A stretch of 64,000 nt of DNA, from contig NZ_CATKVU010000006.1 of assembly GCF_949820605.1 (NCBI RefSeq), positions 3,204,001 through 3,268,000 on the forward strand. Direction: 5' to 3'. The stretch is from Segatella copri. GTDB taxonomy: Bacteria > Bacteroidota > Bacteroidia > Bacteroidales > Bacteroidaceae. Below the pieces are notes generated by a model. That model was not told where the DNA came from, made no database searches, and worked only from the letters and a program-made list of their open reading frames with translations. This document shows positions 25,705 to 35,498 of this stretch, piece after piece (positions within the stretch are counted from its first letter, which is position 1; every line of letters starts with the position of its first letter). A program made the position numbers and the translations under genes.

Positions 25705-25742
25705 TGTCCAACAATTAGACGGTAGTGTCTAATTGTTGGACA
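25705..25742 (+). promoter_or_regulatory. Paired upstream operators of the efflux operon (also a hairpin)
   Basis: Two 17-bp sites in opposite orientation: TGTCCAACAATTAGACG (25705-25721) and TGTCTAATTGTTGGACA (25726-25742). Centres are 21 bases apart, two helical turns. They match the site before the NtrC-like gene (TGTCTAATAATTAGACG) at 15 of 17 positions. They lie about 90 and 110 bases before the sigma-54 start, normal for an NtrC enhancer. As RNA the same bases fold into a 16-bp stem and may also end the preceding transcript. Confidence 0.75.
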
Positions 25743-25798
25743 GTTTGTTTAATGAGAGTTTTTATTTAATGGTTTGATTATCAGGAGAAATGCTGTTT

Positions 25799-25813
25799 TG
25801 GCACGGCTCTTGT
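25799..25813 (+). promoter_or_regulatory. Sigma-54 type promoter of the tolC-like efflux operon
   Basis: TGGCACG-GCTC-TTGT: the -24 part matches the consensus TGGCACG exactly, and the -12 part has TTGT in place of TTGC. Transcription should start near 25825. It lies inside the longest frame, so the true start codon must be downstream (25829 or 25841). Confidence 0.75.
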
Positions 25814-25840
25814 CCTTATCATGCCAAAATGAAGAAGATT

Positions 25841-27184
25841 ATGAAAAGAATAGGAATATTGATAGGGTGGCTGGTCTGGGCTGCAGGCGCCTCGGCACAG
25901 AGTTGGAGCCTTGACGACTGCATGAAATACGCCGTGGAGCACGCCACGGAGGTGAAGCGGGAGGTGGTAAATGCCCGCCAGCGCAAGCAGGATTACCAGC
26001 ATGCTGTGGCAGGATTCCTGCCTTCCGTTACAGGTGGCGTGCAGGGACAGTACGCCTGGGGACGAAACATCGATCCGGAAACCAATACTTATAATAATGT
26101 AACGACATTCAACAACTATTATCAGCTTTATGCCGAACTGAATGTCTTCGATGGTTTCGCCACCATCAACGCCTTGAAGCAGGCAAAGTTGAGCCGGGAT
26201 TATTCAGCCACGGCGATGCAGAAGATTCAGGACGACCGTGCCATCGACGTGATGCAGAAATATGTGGATGCTGCCTATGCTGAGGCAAGCATTCAGATAG
26301 CAAGCGAGAAACTGAACGAAAGCAAGCGGATGCTGGATAAGATGAAGCGCCTGTATGAACTGGGCGAGAAAGGCCGACCGGATGTGGTACAGATGGAATC
26401 GCAGGTGGCAGAAGATGAATACAATCTTACGCATCAGGAGAATGTGGCAAAACAGAGTCTGCTCGCCTTGAAATCAGCGATGAATTTTCCGGTGGATGAA
26501 GAGCTGAAAATTCTGATTAATGAGGAGCAGAATTTGAAGTTAACGTCTGATAATAAAGAGGTTCCTGAATCTGGAGTAAACTACGAAACCGTTTACCAGG
26601 GCTTTCAGAATATTTCTCCCGATTTAAAGTCGGCAGAATATGAAGTGGAGCGGGCACGGTATGATTACAAGATAGCAAAAGGCAGATTGCTGCCATCACT
26701 CTCTCTCGGTGGCGGCATTTCTACCAATTATTATAAGAATCTCTCTCAGAAAGGGCAATACGATGGGTTTGCCTCGCAGTTTCACAACAACCAGGGCGAA
26801 TACCTCGCGTTGACCCTTTCCATACCTTTTTATAATAGCGACCGATGGCACAGCGTGAAGAAGGCACGCAACGACTGGCAACTGGCACAGGTGAACCTGG
26901 AGGAAACCCGTCGCAAACTTCACGACCAGATAGCCCAGGCGGTAATGGATGCAGAGGGTTACGCCAAGGAGTTGCATCAGATGCAGAAGAAGGTGACCTC
27001 CGATTCGCTCGCCTATCACATGTCGAGCCGCAAGTTTGAGGAAGGAATGCTTTCCACCTTCGACCTTCATACCGCAGCCCAGACGCTTCTGGAAAGCAGA
27101 ATCAAGGAACTCCAGATGCAGATGCTGCTCATTATCAAACAGAGGCTGGTTGCTTATTACCAGGGAGAAAATTTAATAAGATAA
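25841..27184 (+). CDS. TolC-family outer membrane efflux protein
   Basis: 447 residues from ATG 25841, chosen because the sigma-54 start near 25825 leaves a 16-base leader (an ATG at 25829 would leave only four bases). Signal peptide MKRIGILIGWLVWAAGASAQ, then two OEP repeats of long helices and barrel strands (SWSLDDCMKYAVEHATEVKR; LLPSLSLGGGISTNYYKN; NLEETRRKLHDQIAQAVMDAEGYAK). It forms the outer membrane channel of a tripartite pump with the HlyD-like adaptor and ABC genes that follow. Confidence 0.92.
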   Translation: MKRIGILIGWLVWAAGASAQSWSLDDCMKYAVEHATEVKREVVNARQRKQDYQHAVAGFLPSVTGGVQGQYAWGRNIDPETNTYNNVTTFNNYYQLYAELNVFDGFATINALKQAKLSRDYSATAMQKIQDDRAIDVMQKYVDAAYAEASIQIASEKLNESKRMLDKMKRLYELGEKGRPDVVQMESQVAEDEYNLTHQENVAKQSLLALKSAMNFPVDEELKILINEEQNLKLTSDNKEVPESGVNYETVYQGFQNISPDLKSAEYEVERARYDYKIAKGRLLPSLSLGGGISTNYYKNLSQKGQYDGFASQFHNNQGEYLALTLSIPFYNSDRWHSVKKARNDWQLAQVNLEETRRKLHDQIAQAVMDAEGYAKELHQMQKKVTSDSLAYHMSSRKFEEGMLSTFDLHTAAQTLLESRIKELQMQMLLIIKQRLVAYYQGENLIR

Positions 27185-27187
27185 ATT

Positions 27188-28441
27188 ATGGATATAAAAA
27201 TAGAAAAGAAAAAATATCTCGTGCCTCGCAAGTATTGGGCATGGATTGGCGGAGGAGCGGTTTTGATCGCAGTCCTCATTTGGTTGGGATTGAGCAATTT
27301 CTCTTCCACCCTGAAGGTGGACAGGAAGGGATTGAGCATCGGAACCGTGGAGAAGGCACAGTTCAACGATTATGTTTCGGTGGATGGACAGGTGGTTCCT
27401 ATCTCCGTGGTGCAGATCAGTTCCGAGGAAGGCGGTATCGTTCTGGAGAAAGTGGTGGATGAAGGTGCCCACGTGAACAAGGGCGATGTAATCGTGAAAC
27501 TGAGCAATTCGAATCTCGACCTGGAGATTCTGAATGCCGAAAGCGAACTTGCCGAAAAGCAGGATATGCTTCGCAACACCCAGATTTCGATGGAGCAGGA
27601 CCGCCTGAACAATAGCAACGAGGAACTGTCGCTTTCGCAGGATGTCATTACCAAGCGCCGCTCCTATCAGCATCAGGAGGCGTTGCACAAGGAAGAACTC
27701 AATTCGCGCGAGGAGTATCTGAAGGCTAAGGAAGATTACAACCTTGCCGTCAAGAAGCATGCACTCATCAGCAAGCGATTGAAGAAGGATGCACAGCTCC
27801 GCCGTTCGCAGATGGATCAGATGGGTGATAATCTGGAAGCCATGCAGAAGAATGTGCAGCTGGTTCGCCAGCGCAAGGAGAAGCTGAACATCCGCAGCAC
27901 CATTTCGGGCGAAATCGGCTTGCTCGATGTGGAACTGGGACAGAGCATCCAGGCTGGACAGAAGATTGGAGTCATCAACGACCTCAGCAATTTCAAGGTG
28001 CAGGCGCAGGTAGATGAGCATTACATCGACCGGGTAAAACCGGGACTTACTGCTACCTTCGACCAGAACGGCAAGCATTATCTCCTGCAGGTCCGCAAGG
28101 TTTATCCCGAGGTAAGAGACGGCAGGTTCCGCATCGACTTCGTCTTCAAAGGCGTTCGTCCAGGCAACATCCGAACCGGTCAGACTTATTATGTAGATTT
28201 GCAGCTCGGTCAGTCGAAGCAGGCAATAATCATCCCTAAAGGCACGTTTTATAGTGTAACGGGTGGTCAATGGATTTTTGTTTTAGACAAGAGTGGCAAG
28301 AAGGCTTATCGCCGCAAGATCACCATCGGTCGCCAGAATCCTCAGTATTATGAGGTGATTGAGGGCTTGGAGCCGGGCGAGCAAGTTATCGTTAGTGGCT
28401 ATGAAGCCTATAAGGATAATGATGTATTAGTTTTTAATTAG
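27188..28441 (+). CDS. HlyD/MacA-type periplasmic adaptor
   Basis: 417 residues with one N-terminal membrane anchor (WAWIGGGAVLIAVLIWLGL), a split lipoyl/barrel-sandwich domain (SSEEGGIVLEKVVDEGAHV...; STISGEIGLLDVELGQSIQ), a long coiled-coil hairpin (about residues 105-225) and C-terminal beta-barrel and membrane-proximal parts (GQTYYVDLQLGQ; GLEPGEQVIVSGYEAY). It links the inner membrane ABC unit to the TolC-like channel. Starts 3 bases after the tolC-like stop. Confidence 0.92.
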   Translation: MDIKIEKKKYLVPRKYWAWIGGGAVLIAVLIWLGLSNFSSTLKVDRKGLSIGTVEKAQFNDYVSVDGQVVPISVVQISSEEGGIVLEKVVDEGAHVNKGDVIVKLSNSNLDLEILNAESELAEKQDMLRNTQISMEQDRLNNSNEELSLSQDVITKRRSYQHQEALHKEELNSREEYLKAKEDYNLAVKKHALISKRLKKDAQLRRSQMDQMGDNLEAMQKNVQLVRQRKEKLNIRSTISGEIGLLDVELGQSIQAGQKIGVINDLSNFKVQAQVDEHYIDRVKPGLTATFDQNGKHYLLQVRKVYPEVRDGRFRIDFVFKGVRPGNIRTGQTYYVDLQLGQSKQAIIIPKGTFYSVTGGQWIFVLDKSGKKAYRRKITIGRQNPQYYEVIEGLEPGEQVIVSGYEAYKDNDVLVFN

Positions 28442-28519
28442 TAGTGATTAGTTAGTAATGATTAATTAGTAGTGATTAGTGATAAATTGGGCTAACGCCC
28501 TTGAAACAGGATATTTGAT

Positions 28520-30904
28520 ATGAATCATATTATTAACGCATTCAAGAATCTGCCCCGAAGGGGCCAGCATAATTTCGTGAAGATCTTGTGTCTGGCGCTC
28601 GGATTGGCAATCAGTTCGGTAATTATTGCCGAGATTTATTTCGAGCAGACCTACGATACGTATTTCCCTAGTTGGGAGAGGACGTATATGATTTCGGAAG
28701 TGGGTACTAACCATGGCGAAACCATGGAGTTTACCAATACTTCAGGAGCCACTGCCCAAGGTGTAAAGCAATATGCGCCTATGGTGGAAGCTGCTACCAG
28801 TACTCACTATTTTTATGATGATGCCCAATGCAAGATGGAAGACCAGAACATCATTTCTGCCAATATCAGGGTGGCAGACAGTTGTTTCTTTGATGTCTTT
28901 CCACAGAAGATATTGATAGGCAAGGCTAAACAGATTCTATCCCAACCCTTATCCTGTCTCATCGATTCAGAAACGGCAGCAAAGATTGGCGGTAATGTTG
29001 TAGGTAAGCATTTCACGCTTTCCAATTATCCGGGAACCACTTTTACCATCTATGGTGTTTTCGAAGCGTTTCCCTGGGGTTCTTCCTTTCATGGTACGCA
29101 GATGATTCTGTCGAGGTGTAGTGTGCCATACGTATATTCCTACGATGGCAGAGGCCAATGGGTGGGAAATGATTCCTATAGGTCCTACATCCGGTTAGCA
29201 AAGGGGCATGAGGCAAAAGAACTCAAGCCTTACGTGAATAAGATGCGAGAGGATCATTTCCCTTTGAAGGAGATGAAGAATATGGGAATAGAACTGAACT
29301 ATGATTTCACGGTATTGAGCGATGTTTACACCCAAGATCCTTATGTCAAGAAGATGGGATGGATTATGGGAATTATCGCTTTTGTCCTCCTCTTCACTTC
29401 TGTGATGAACTATCTGCTTATCATCGTGGGAAATCTTGTGGGTCGTTCTCGCGAAATGGCTGTCCGTAAGTGTTATGGTGCCGAATCGAAGAACATTCAT
29501 GCCATCATTTTCTCAGAGGCTTTGGTGCATGTGGGACTGGCGGTTGTTCTTGCGGCTGTTCTTGTGTTCCTTTGCAAGGGAACCATCGAAAACTTCCTTT
29601 CTGCTCCGGTAAGCACGTTGGTGCTTAATCGTGGCAGTTGGATATTGGTGGCTATTTGTATTCTGGTACTGCTGGTTGGCGGCTTGTTGCCTGGTTGGCT
29701 TTACAACAAGATTCCTGTAGCCATCGCTTTCCGTGGCTATAATGAGAATCGCAACCGATGGAAACTTGGTTTGTTGGGTATCCAGTTCGTTATCTCTGGT
29801 TTGCTGTTTAGTTTGCTTTACATCGTGAATGGTCAATACCAGCTGATGTTGGGACTCAATCCTGGGTATGATTACGATCATGTAGCGATAGTTTCGATAG
29901 ATGCCAGCAATAGAGACCAGCGCAATCAATGTCTGGCAGAAATCAGGCGAATGCCGAATGTCAAGGATTGCAGTTCGACTTTTAATGTTCCGCTCGATGG
30001 GTATGATCGTAGTGGAAATATGGTTGGAGTACCTGGCGACGAGAAGAATACCTTTAATATCATGGAGATGTCGGGAGTGGACGACAATTTCTTCAAGATG
30101 ATGAATATTCCTATCGTTCAGGGTTCTTTCTTTACGGAAAGAAATGACAGTTGCCGCCAGGTTATTATTGATGAACGAGGTGCAGAGAAACTCATCAAAA
30201 CGTGGCATTGGAAGGATGGCGTAGTTGGCAAGCAAATTACCTGTACAGGACATGATAATAATATCTTTACCATTTGTGGCGTGAGCAAGAATATCCGCTG
30301 GGGGGCTGTGGAAACCGGGGGTGATGGTATGAATGAATTTCCAGATTTGTATTTCTATTCAGCCAAGACGGCCTACTACATGTTGGTTAAGTTTAATGAA
30401 CTAAGGGATGAATCGTTGTCGGAGTTGCAATCGAAGGTGCAGGCGATGTATCCGAATAATAAGGTCATCGTGAAAAGTTATGCCTCAGAACTGGCTAACC
30501 AGTATGCTTCACAGCTCAATTTCCGCAACGGAATCCTGGTAGCCGGCATCGTAACGATGATTATCGCCCTCTTCGGATTGGTGGGCTATACGAGTGATGA
30601 GGTGAACCGCCGCCGCAAGGAGATTGCGATTAGAAAGGTGAACGGAGCGAAGGTGAAGGATATTCTTCGCATCTTCCTGAAGGACATTATGAAGATTGCC
30701 TTGCCTTGCATCATCGTGGGCGACTTGGGGGCTTGGCTGATAGCCAGACAATGGCTCATGTCGTTTAGCGAGAAGATTACGATGACGCCTTTACTGTTTA
30801 TCGGCGTTACCATCATCTTGCTCGTTATCATCGGGCTTTCCGTCGTCATCAACTGCTACAAGGTGGCTAACAGTAATCCTGTGAAATATCTCAAGGATGA
30901 ATAA
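28520..30904 (+). CDS. ABC transporter permease, MacB/FtsX type (second system)
   Basis: 794 residues with the same layout as the first permease: a segment near residue 22-40 (LCLALGLAISSVIIAEIYF), MacB_PCD domains, FtsX segments (IIAFVLLFTSVMNYLLIIVGNL) and a second set ending VIILLVIIGLSVVINC. A short repeat tract (TTAGTAGTGATTAGT twice, 28436-28482) separates it from the adaptor gene. With the TolC and HlyD partners it probably expels a toxic compound from the periplasm. Confidence 0.88.
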   Translation: MNHIINAFKNLPRRGQHNFVKILCLALGLAISSVIIAEIYFEQTYDTYFPSWERTYMISEVGTNHGETMEFTNTSGATAQGVKQYAPMVEAATSTHYFYDDAQCKMEDQNIISANIRVADSCFFDVFPQKILIGKAKQILSQPLSCLIDSETAAKIGGNVVGKHFTLSNYPGTTFTIYGVFEAFPWGSSFHGTQMILSRCSVPYVYSYDGRGQWVGNDSYRSYIRLAKGHEAKELKPYVNKMREDHFPLKEMKNMGIELNYDFTVLSDVYTQDPYVKKMGWIMGIIAFVLLFTSVMNYLLIIVGNLVGRSREMAVRKCYGAESKNIHAIIFSEALVHVGLAVVLAAVLVFLCKGTIENFLSAPVSTLVLNRGSWILVAICILVLLVGGLLPGWLYNKIPVAIAFRGYNENRNRWKLGLLGIQFVISGLLFSLLYIVNGQYQLMLGLNPGYDYDHVAIVSIDASNRDQRNQCLAEIRRMPNVKDCSSTFNVPLDGYDRSGNMVGVPGDEKNTFNIMEMSGVDDNFFKMMNIPIVQGSFFTERNDSCRQVIIDERGAEKLIKTWHWKDGVVGKQITCTGHDNNIFTICGVSKNIRWGAVETGGDGMNEFPDLYFYSAKTAYYMLVKFNELRDESLSELQSKVQAMYPNNKVIVKSYASELANQYASQLNFRNGILVAGIVTMIIALFGLVGYTSDEVNRRRKEIAIRKVNGAKVKDILRIFLKDIMKIALPCIIVGDLGAWLIARQWLMSFSEKITMTPLLFIGVTIILLVIIGLSVVINCYKVANSNPVKYLKDE

Positions 30905-30944
30905 AATTAAAAGTAAAAAGGTAAAAAAGTAAAAAGATAAGAAA

Positions 30945-31625
30945 ATGCTTAAAATAGAGAATCTTTGCAAGTCATTCCGCACAGAAGATGTGGAGACGAT
31001 TGCTTTAAATAATGTATCTTTCACAGTAGAAGACGGCGAGTTTGTCGCCATTATGGGACCATCCGGTTGCGGCAAATCTACCTTGCTCAACATTCTCGGT
31101 TTGCTCGACAACCCTACTTCGGGAAAATATTTCCTGGGTAATCACGAGGTGGCAAACTTGAAGGAAAAGGAGCGCACGGATGTGAGAAAGGGAGAAATCG
31201 GTTTTGTGTTCCAGAGCTTCAATCTGATAGATGAATTGAACGTAGAGGAGAACATCGAGCTTCCTCTTACTTACCTCAACATTCCGAAGGCGGAGCGCAA
31301 GGCAAAGGTGCAGGCGATTATGAAGCGAATGGCCATCAGCCATCGTGCCAAGCACTTCCCTCACCAACTGTCAGGTGGTCAGCAGCAGAGGGTTGCCATC
31401 GCCCGTGCCGTGGTCTTCGGTCCGAAGCTCATCCTAGCCGATGAGCCTACGGGTAACCTCGATTCCAAGAATGGAGCCGAGGTGATGCATCTGCTTACCG
31501 AGCTGAACCACGAGGGCACCACCATCGTCATGGTAACGCATAATGAGCATGATGCCAAGATAGCCCATCGCACCATCCGCCTGTTTGATGGACAGATTGT
31601 GGAGGCGGAGGGCAATCTGCTTTAA
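30945..31625 (+). CDS. ABC transporter ATP-binding protein (second system)
   Basis: 226 residues: GPSGCGKST, FVFQSFNLIDELNVEENIEL, LSGGQQQRVAIARA, LILADEPTGNLDS. Last gene of the sigma-54 operon, preceded by an A-rich tract of AAAAAGTAAA units. A diverged copy of its last ~30 codons survives at 38627-38728, on the far side of the exported-protein cluster. Confidence 0.93.
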   Translation: MLKIENLCKSFRTEDVETIALNNVSFTVEDGEFVAIMGPSGCGKSTLLNILGLLDNPTSGKYFLGNHEVANLKEKERTDVRKGEIGFVFQSFNLIDELNVEENIELPLTYLNIPKAERKAKVQAIMKRMAISHRAKHFPHQLSGGQQQRVAIARAVVFGPKLILADEPTGNLDSKNGAEVMHLLTELNHEGTTIVMVTHNEHDAKIAHRTIRLFDGQIVEAEGNLL

Positions 31626-32013
31626 CGTAAAAAGATAAGCAGAGACAGCTAGATTCTTATTGATTCCAATTTGTCAAAGGTAACACCATGATGCTTGTAG
31701 CGAATTCTCGAAAAAGATTTTTTGTCTGTCTATAGTAGCTCTATATAACATGCGATAATAGTAAATGCCATGCGCCAATCGGTTAAAAAGCCTTTTAAAT
31801 GGTTTGCAACAACTTTTAACACTTAAAATGTTGTATAATTCAGAAAAAAATCTTAATTTTGCCTCCATATATAGTTACTCTTAAAACCGTTGTTCTATTG
31901 TTTTCTAGCGATTACAAAGATACAACTTTTAGTGAGAAACTATTTCTCCCATTATTTTGGGGTGGAAAACTTTAGTAAGTGATTATTTATTCATAAATTA
32001 ATGTATAAGAACT
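31626..32013 (+). promoter_or_regulatory. Leader region of the exported-protein cluster
   Basis: No gene seen. TTG (31831-31833), 20 bases, TAATTTTG (31854-31861) form a likely promoter, with transcription starting near 31868 and a leader of about 145 bases. An imperfect palindrome CAACTTTTAAC...AAAATGTTG (31810-31833) abuts the -33 box and could be an operator. Confidence 0.5.
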
Positions 32014-33756
32014 ATGAGGCTTAGAAAGATTTTAATGGTAGCAAGTGTGACTTTTGCTTGCGTTGCCCAAGCCCAGGATTTAACTATCCATGTTAATAAG
32101 AAAGGTAAAGTCGGGTTCGTTGATAAAAATGGAGCCGAAGTAATTAAATGTGCTTACGAGAGTGCCTATCCATTTTCAGGTGGATATGCGATTGTAACTA
32201 AATCAGGAAAGTCCGGTATAATAGATGAAAGGGGTAAGGTCGTCTTACCGCTGAAGTATACATCTATTATGCCTTGGAATCAGTCCCTTTATTTGATAAA
32301 GACAGGCAAGATACAGGGATTGGCAAGCCATGATGGAAAAGTGGTTCTTCCAACTAAGTATTCTTTTATTTCTAAGCCAAATTGTTATGGCAAGGCTTTA
32401 GTTGCGGTTGGGGGAAAGCAGTCTTCTTCTTCCGATAATAAGCAGTATATGCTCAATGCAAAATTGGGTATCATTGATGATAATGGTAGAGTACTGGTTA
32501 CTCCAAAATATAAGGGAATTCATGAGTTTTCTTACAATACCAAGGGCGTATTTCCTTACAACGAAGGATTGCGTTTGTCGGCAGCAATTCATTCTTTGAA
32601 AGACACCTTGAAAACAGATTGTAAGTATATCGGTTTTAATAATGATCCTTTTGACATCACAGGATGTGGTCTTATAGATGAAAATGGCAAGGAAATCCTT
32701 AAGATGGGAGTGTATGACCAATTGATGCTACCACAAAGTGGTATGGTCAGATATTATGATATCAAGAAGAAGCAAACAATTTGTGGCTATCACAATCTTG
32801 ATACAGGTAAGGGCTTCGTTGCAGCTAAGTTTAAATTGAGTATAGCTGATATAAAGTTCTGGACTCATGGAGATTTTGATGGCGATATTGCACCTGTTAA
32901 TGGTGAGACTTGGAACTTTGTCGATAAGACAGGTAAGATATTGCGCAAGGATTACAAACAGTTGAAACATAGCCAGAATGGTGAGTGGGCGGCACAGAAT
33001 GTCTCTGGAAAATGGGATGTGTTTGATAGCTACAACCAAGACATAGTTTCGTTGTCTAACTATGAGGATATCAATTTCCCTACAGAAAAAGGTGATTTAG
33101 AGGTTTATTCTGTCAAAAAGGGAACTCGATATGGAGCAATTACTAAGACTGGCAAAGAGGTAATTCCTTTTCAATATGATTTTGTAGCTTCAAATACTTA
33201 TGATGTCTTAGATGTTATGAAGGATAGTTTGTGGGGAGCTTATTCAGTCTCGGGAAATAAAATTATTCCTTTGTCTTACAAGAAAATAATATTACCAAGC
33301 GAGCGTGGTTGTCAAGATTTCTGGGTGATGAAATCTGATAGTTTGTTTTATCATTTTAATGTGACATCGCAAAAAATATATGACTTAGGCTATGAGGCAG
33401 TTGCCAATTTTTCTAAAGGCATCGCTCATGTTCGCCCAGTTGGTATGAAAATAGAAAATTCAGAGGTAAATCGTTCTCAATTATTTGCCCCTAATACCAA
33501 TCATAAGGATATAGCTTCTGTCAATCCTGAGGGACGGAGAGAGTGTTTTGGCTATTTGGTGAATACTAATGATGTGGTGCTGTTTGATTTACCGGTGTCT
33601 ACTACCTATGTAGAACTCGTTATGGAACAGCTCAAAAAACGAGGAAACCGTAAGTTAACTGAGGCTGAGAAGAAAAATATCCTCTTGGATATAACTAAGG
33701 AAAATCGTAGTTATGATTTAAATTCAGTTTTGGATGAGGATGAGTGGAATTATTAA
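32014..33756 (+). CDS. Exported WG-repeat protein
   Basis: 580 residues with signal peptide MRLRKILMVASVTFACVAQA and Gln at +1. Many WG-type repeats of about 35 residues follow (KGKVGFVDKNGAEVIKCAYE; SGIIDERGKVVLPLKYTSI; KLGIIDDNGRVLVTPKYKGI; RYGAITKTGKEVIPFQYDFV). WG repeats form beta-rich solenoid or propeller-like surfaces, mostly of unknown function. The C-terminal ~60 residues are charged and non-repetitive (LTEAEKKNILLDITKE). First gene of a seven-gene run of exported proteins with gaps of 10-20 bases. Confidence 0.8.
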   Translation: MRLRKILMVASVTFACVAQAQDLTIHVNKKGKVGFVDKNGAEVIKCAYESAYPFSGGYAIVTKSGKSGIIDERGKVVLPLKYTSIMPWNQSLYLIKTGKIQGLASHDGKVVLPTKYSFISKPNCYGKALVAVGGKQSSSSDNKQYMLNAKLGIIDDNGRVLVTPKYKGIHEFSYNTKGVFPYNEGLRLSAAIHSLKDTLKTDCKYIGFNNDPFDITGCGLIDENGKEILKMGVYDQLMLPQSGMVRYYDIKKKQTICGYHNLDTGKGFVAAKFKLSIADIKFWTHGDFDGDIAPVNGETWNFVDKTGKILRKDYKQLKHSQNGEWAAQNVSGKWDVFDSYNQDIVSLSNYEDINFPTEKGDLEVYSVKKGTRYGAITKTGKEVIPFQYDFVASNTYDVLDVMKDSLWGAYSVSGNKIIPLSYKKIILPSERGCQDFWVMKSDSLFYHFNVTSQKIYDLGYEAVANFSKGIAHVRPVGMKIENSEVNRSQLFAPNTNHKDIASVNPEGRRECFGYLVNTNDVVLFDLPVSTTYVELVMEQLKKRGNRKLTEAEKKNILLDITKENRSYDLNSVLDEDEWNY

Positions 33757-33769
33757 AATGTAGGAGATT

Positions 33770-35002
33770 ATGAAAAAGATAATATTGACACTTATGATGA
33801 GTGCTGCCGTCATGGCTTCTTACGCCCAGGCGGATCATGAAGATGTGATGAACTATCGTCGCAGTTCTTTATATTCTTTGATGGTGAATCATACAGACCA
33901 ACAGTTTGCTAACGAGATAAAGGAGGCTTTCTTACAGATTCCTGTTCCGGATAAGTTTAATAATCATGACCTTAGTGTAAAGGTGCTTAATCTTGATAAA
34001 AAGCTTGATGGCGCAAAGAGTGATAAGGAAAATCCTGTGATAACGAAATTCCTGAAAGACAATAATGTTGCAAGTCGCTTGGTGGGACGCTGGTTCAATA
34101 GGGATATCTATACTGGTGCTTGTGATATGGAGTTGGTAAAGGAACGCGGACTTTATAATGCAACAGAGTTTGACCGCCAGTTGGCTAAGCATTCTGCTCG
34201 TGGAATGGCGTTATTACAAGATGCAGGTGAAGACTTAATTGGTAATACCTTTGTGGTTGTTAATGACATTCGATATATAGATAAGAGTAAGGGCTCTAAG
34301 ACGGTAGGTTCTATCTTCAAGGTATTGGGACAGGTTGCTGCTGCATATACTGGTGTTGACAGTTATAAGGACTTGGGCAATAACCTAGGTGATATTGCTG
34401 AGAGTTTAAAGGGCTTCTCTGTCCGAATCAATACGTTCCTTTATCGTCTGGATTGGAATCAGGACCAGGCTAATTTGTTTTATCAGGAACAATATGGCGT
34501 AGGGGCCGATGCTGCAAAAAAACAAAACTTTGAAAAGGCTCGTCCTAATTATCATTTGAAATATGTAGGTAAAGTAGAAAGCCAGGGCGGCACTACTTCT
34601 TTCCTTGGTATTAAGGAGGATGAGCCAATTATGATGGTAAGAAAAGCTTGCCAGCGTGCCATTGATGAGAATGTGGTGGATTTACAACGTAGTTATGAGG
34701 AATTTAGAACCAAGACTCCACTTTTGACAGCAGAACCTCTTACGGCTTATATTGGCAAGAAGGAGGGCGTGACAGCTAAGTCGAGATACGAAGTCCTTGA
34801 AGTCGTATTGTTGGAAAATGGCTCTCATAAATATAAAAAGGTGGGTGAGATTCAACCTATAGAGGGGCAAATTTGGGACAATCGATTTATGGCTACAGAG
34901 GAAGGTGCAGTAGGCAGTAACTTGAACTATACTACGTTCCGTGCCATCAGCGGTAAAAACTTTGCGAAAGGAATGTTGATAAGGGAAATTACGAATAAAT
35001 AA
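33770..35002 (+). CDS. Exported protein of unknown function (410 aa)
   Basis: Signal peptide MKKIILTLMMSAAVMASYA with Gln at +1. The N-terminal part (NYRRSSLYSLMVNHTDQQFA, then IPVPDKFNNHDLSVKVLNL) reads like a conserved Bacteroidetes family. A middle stretch contains GNTFVVVNDIRYIDKSKGSK and an amphipathic Gly/Ala-rich helix (VGSIFKVLGQVAAAYTGV). The C-terminus is beta-rich (RYEVLEVVLLENGSHKYKKV). No catalytic motif seen. Its position suggests work with the neighbouring exported proteins; I cannot name a function. Confidence 0.65.
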   Translation: MKKIILTLMMSAAVMASYAQADHEDVMNYRRSSLYSLMVNHTDQQFANEIKEAFLQIPVPDKFNNHDLSVKVLNLDKKLDGAKSDKENPVITKFLKDNNVASRLVGRWFNRDIYTGACDMELVKERGLYNATEFDRQLAKHSARGMALLQDAGEDLIGNTFVVVNDIRYIDKSKGSKTVGSIFKVLGQVAAAYTGVDSYKDLGNNLGDIAESLKGFSVRINTFLYRLDWNQDQANLFYQEQYGVGADAAKKQNFEKARPNYHLKYVGKVESQGGTTSFLGIKEDEPIMMVRKACQRAIDENVVDLQRSYEEFRTKTPLLTAEPLTAYIGKKEGVTAKSRYEVLEVVLLENGSHKYKKVGEIQPIEGQIWDNRFMATEEGAVGSNLNYTTFRAISGKNFAKGMLIREITNK

Positions 35003-35014
35003 ATTATTTGGAAA

Positions 35015-35482
35015 ATGAAAAGAATTTTGAGTTTGTTATGCCTAATGCTAATGTTGTCTCTTGTTGCATTTGCAAAGGGTAATGAGATGCCTCAGTATGA
35101 TATAACTGGGGCTGGATCTGGCAATGAAGGCATGCTGTTGGTTAAGGTCTTCGTATATTCCAAGAAGGTGACTGATCAGGACTTGAAGCGTGCTGCTGTT
35201 CATGGTGTTGTTTTTCGAGGATGTTCTGGAAATAATAGTGGTGCTAAACAACCAGCGATGGCACCAGCAGAATCTGAAGCAAGCCATTCCGAATTTTGTA
35301 ATGGATTCTTTGCTGCGCAGGGTGAATGTCAAAATTATGCTAGTATCATAGCTGGTTCTTATGAGCGTGTGAAGACATCCAAGGGAGTAAAGAGTGGCGC
35401 TATTGTTCAGGTAGACAAGAAGGCATTGCGCAAGGCTTTGGAAAAGGCTGGTGTAGTACGTTCTCTGTCTGCAGGTTTTTAA
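35015..35482 (+). CDS. Small exported protein, paralogue of the protein at 36086
   Basis: 155 residues; signal peptide MKRILSLLCLMLMLSLVAFA. The pattern G-G..., a helix rich in Ala (DQDLKRAAVHGVVFRG), then FCNGFFAAQGECQNYASII and a C-terminal helix ending KALEKAGVVRSLSAGF matches the layout of the 36086-36568 protein. Fold resembles short LPP20/CsgG-accessory-type domains, which is inference only. Starts 12 bases after the previous stop. Confidence 0.6.
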   Translation: MKRILSLLCLMLMLSLVAFAKGNEMPQYDITGAGSGNEGMLLVKVFVYSKKVTDQDLKRAAVHGVVFRGCSGNNSGAKQPAMAPAESEASHSEFCNGFFAAQGECQNYASIIAGSYERVKTSKGVKSGAIVQVDKKALRKALEKAGVVRSLSAGF

Positions 35483-35498
35483 CTTCTAATAAATATTG

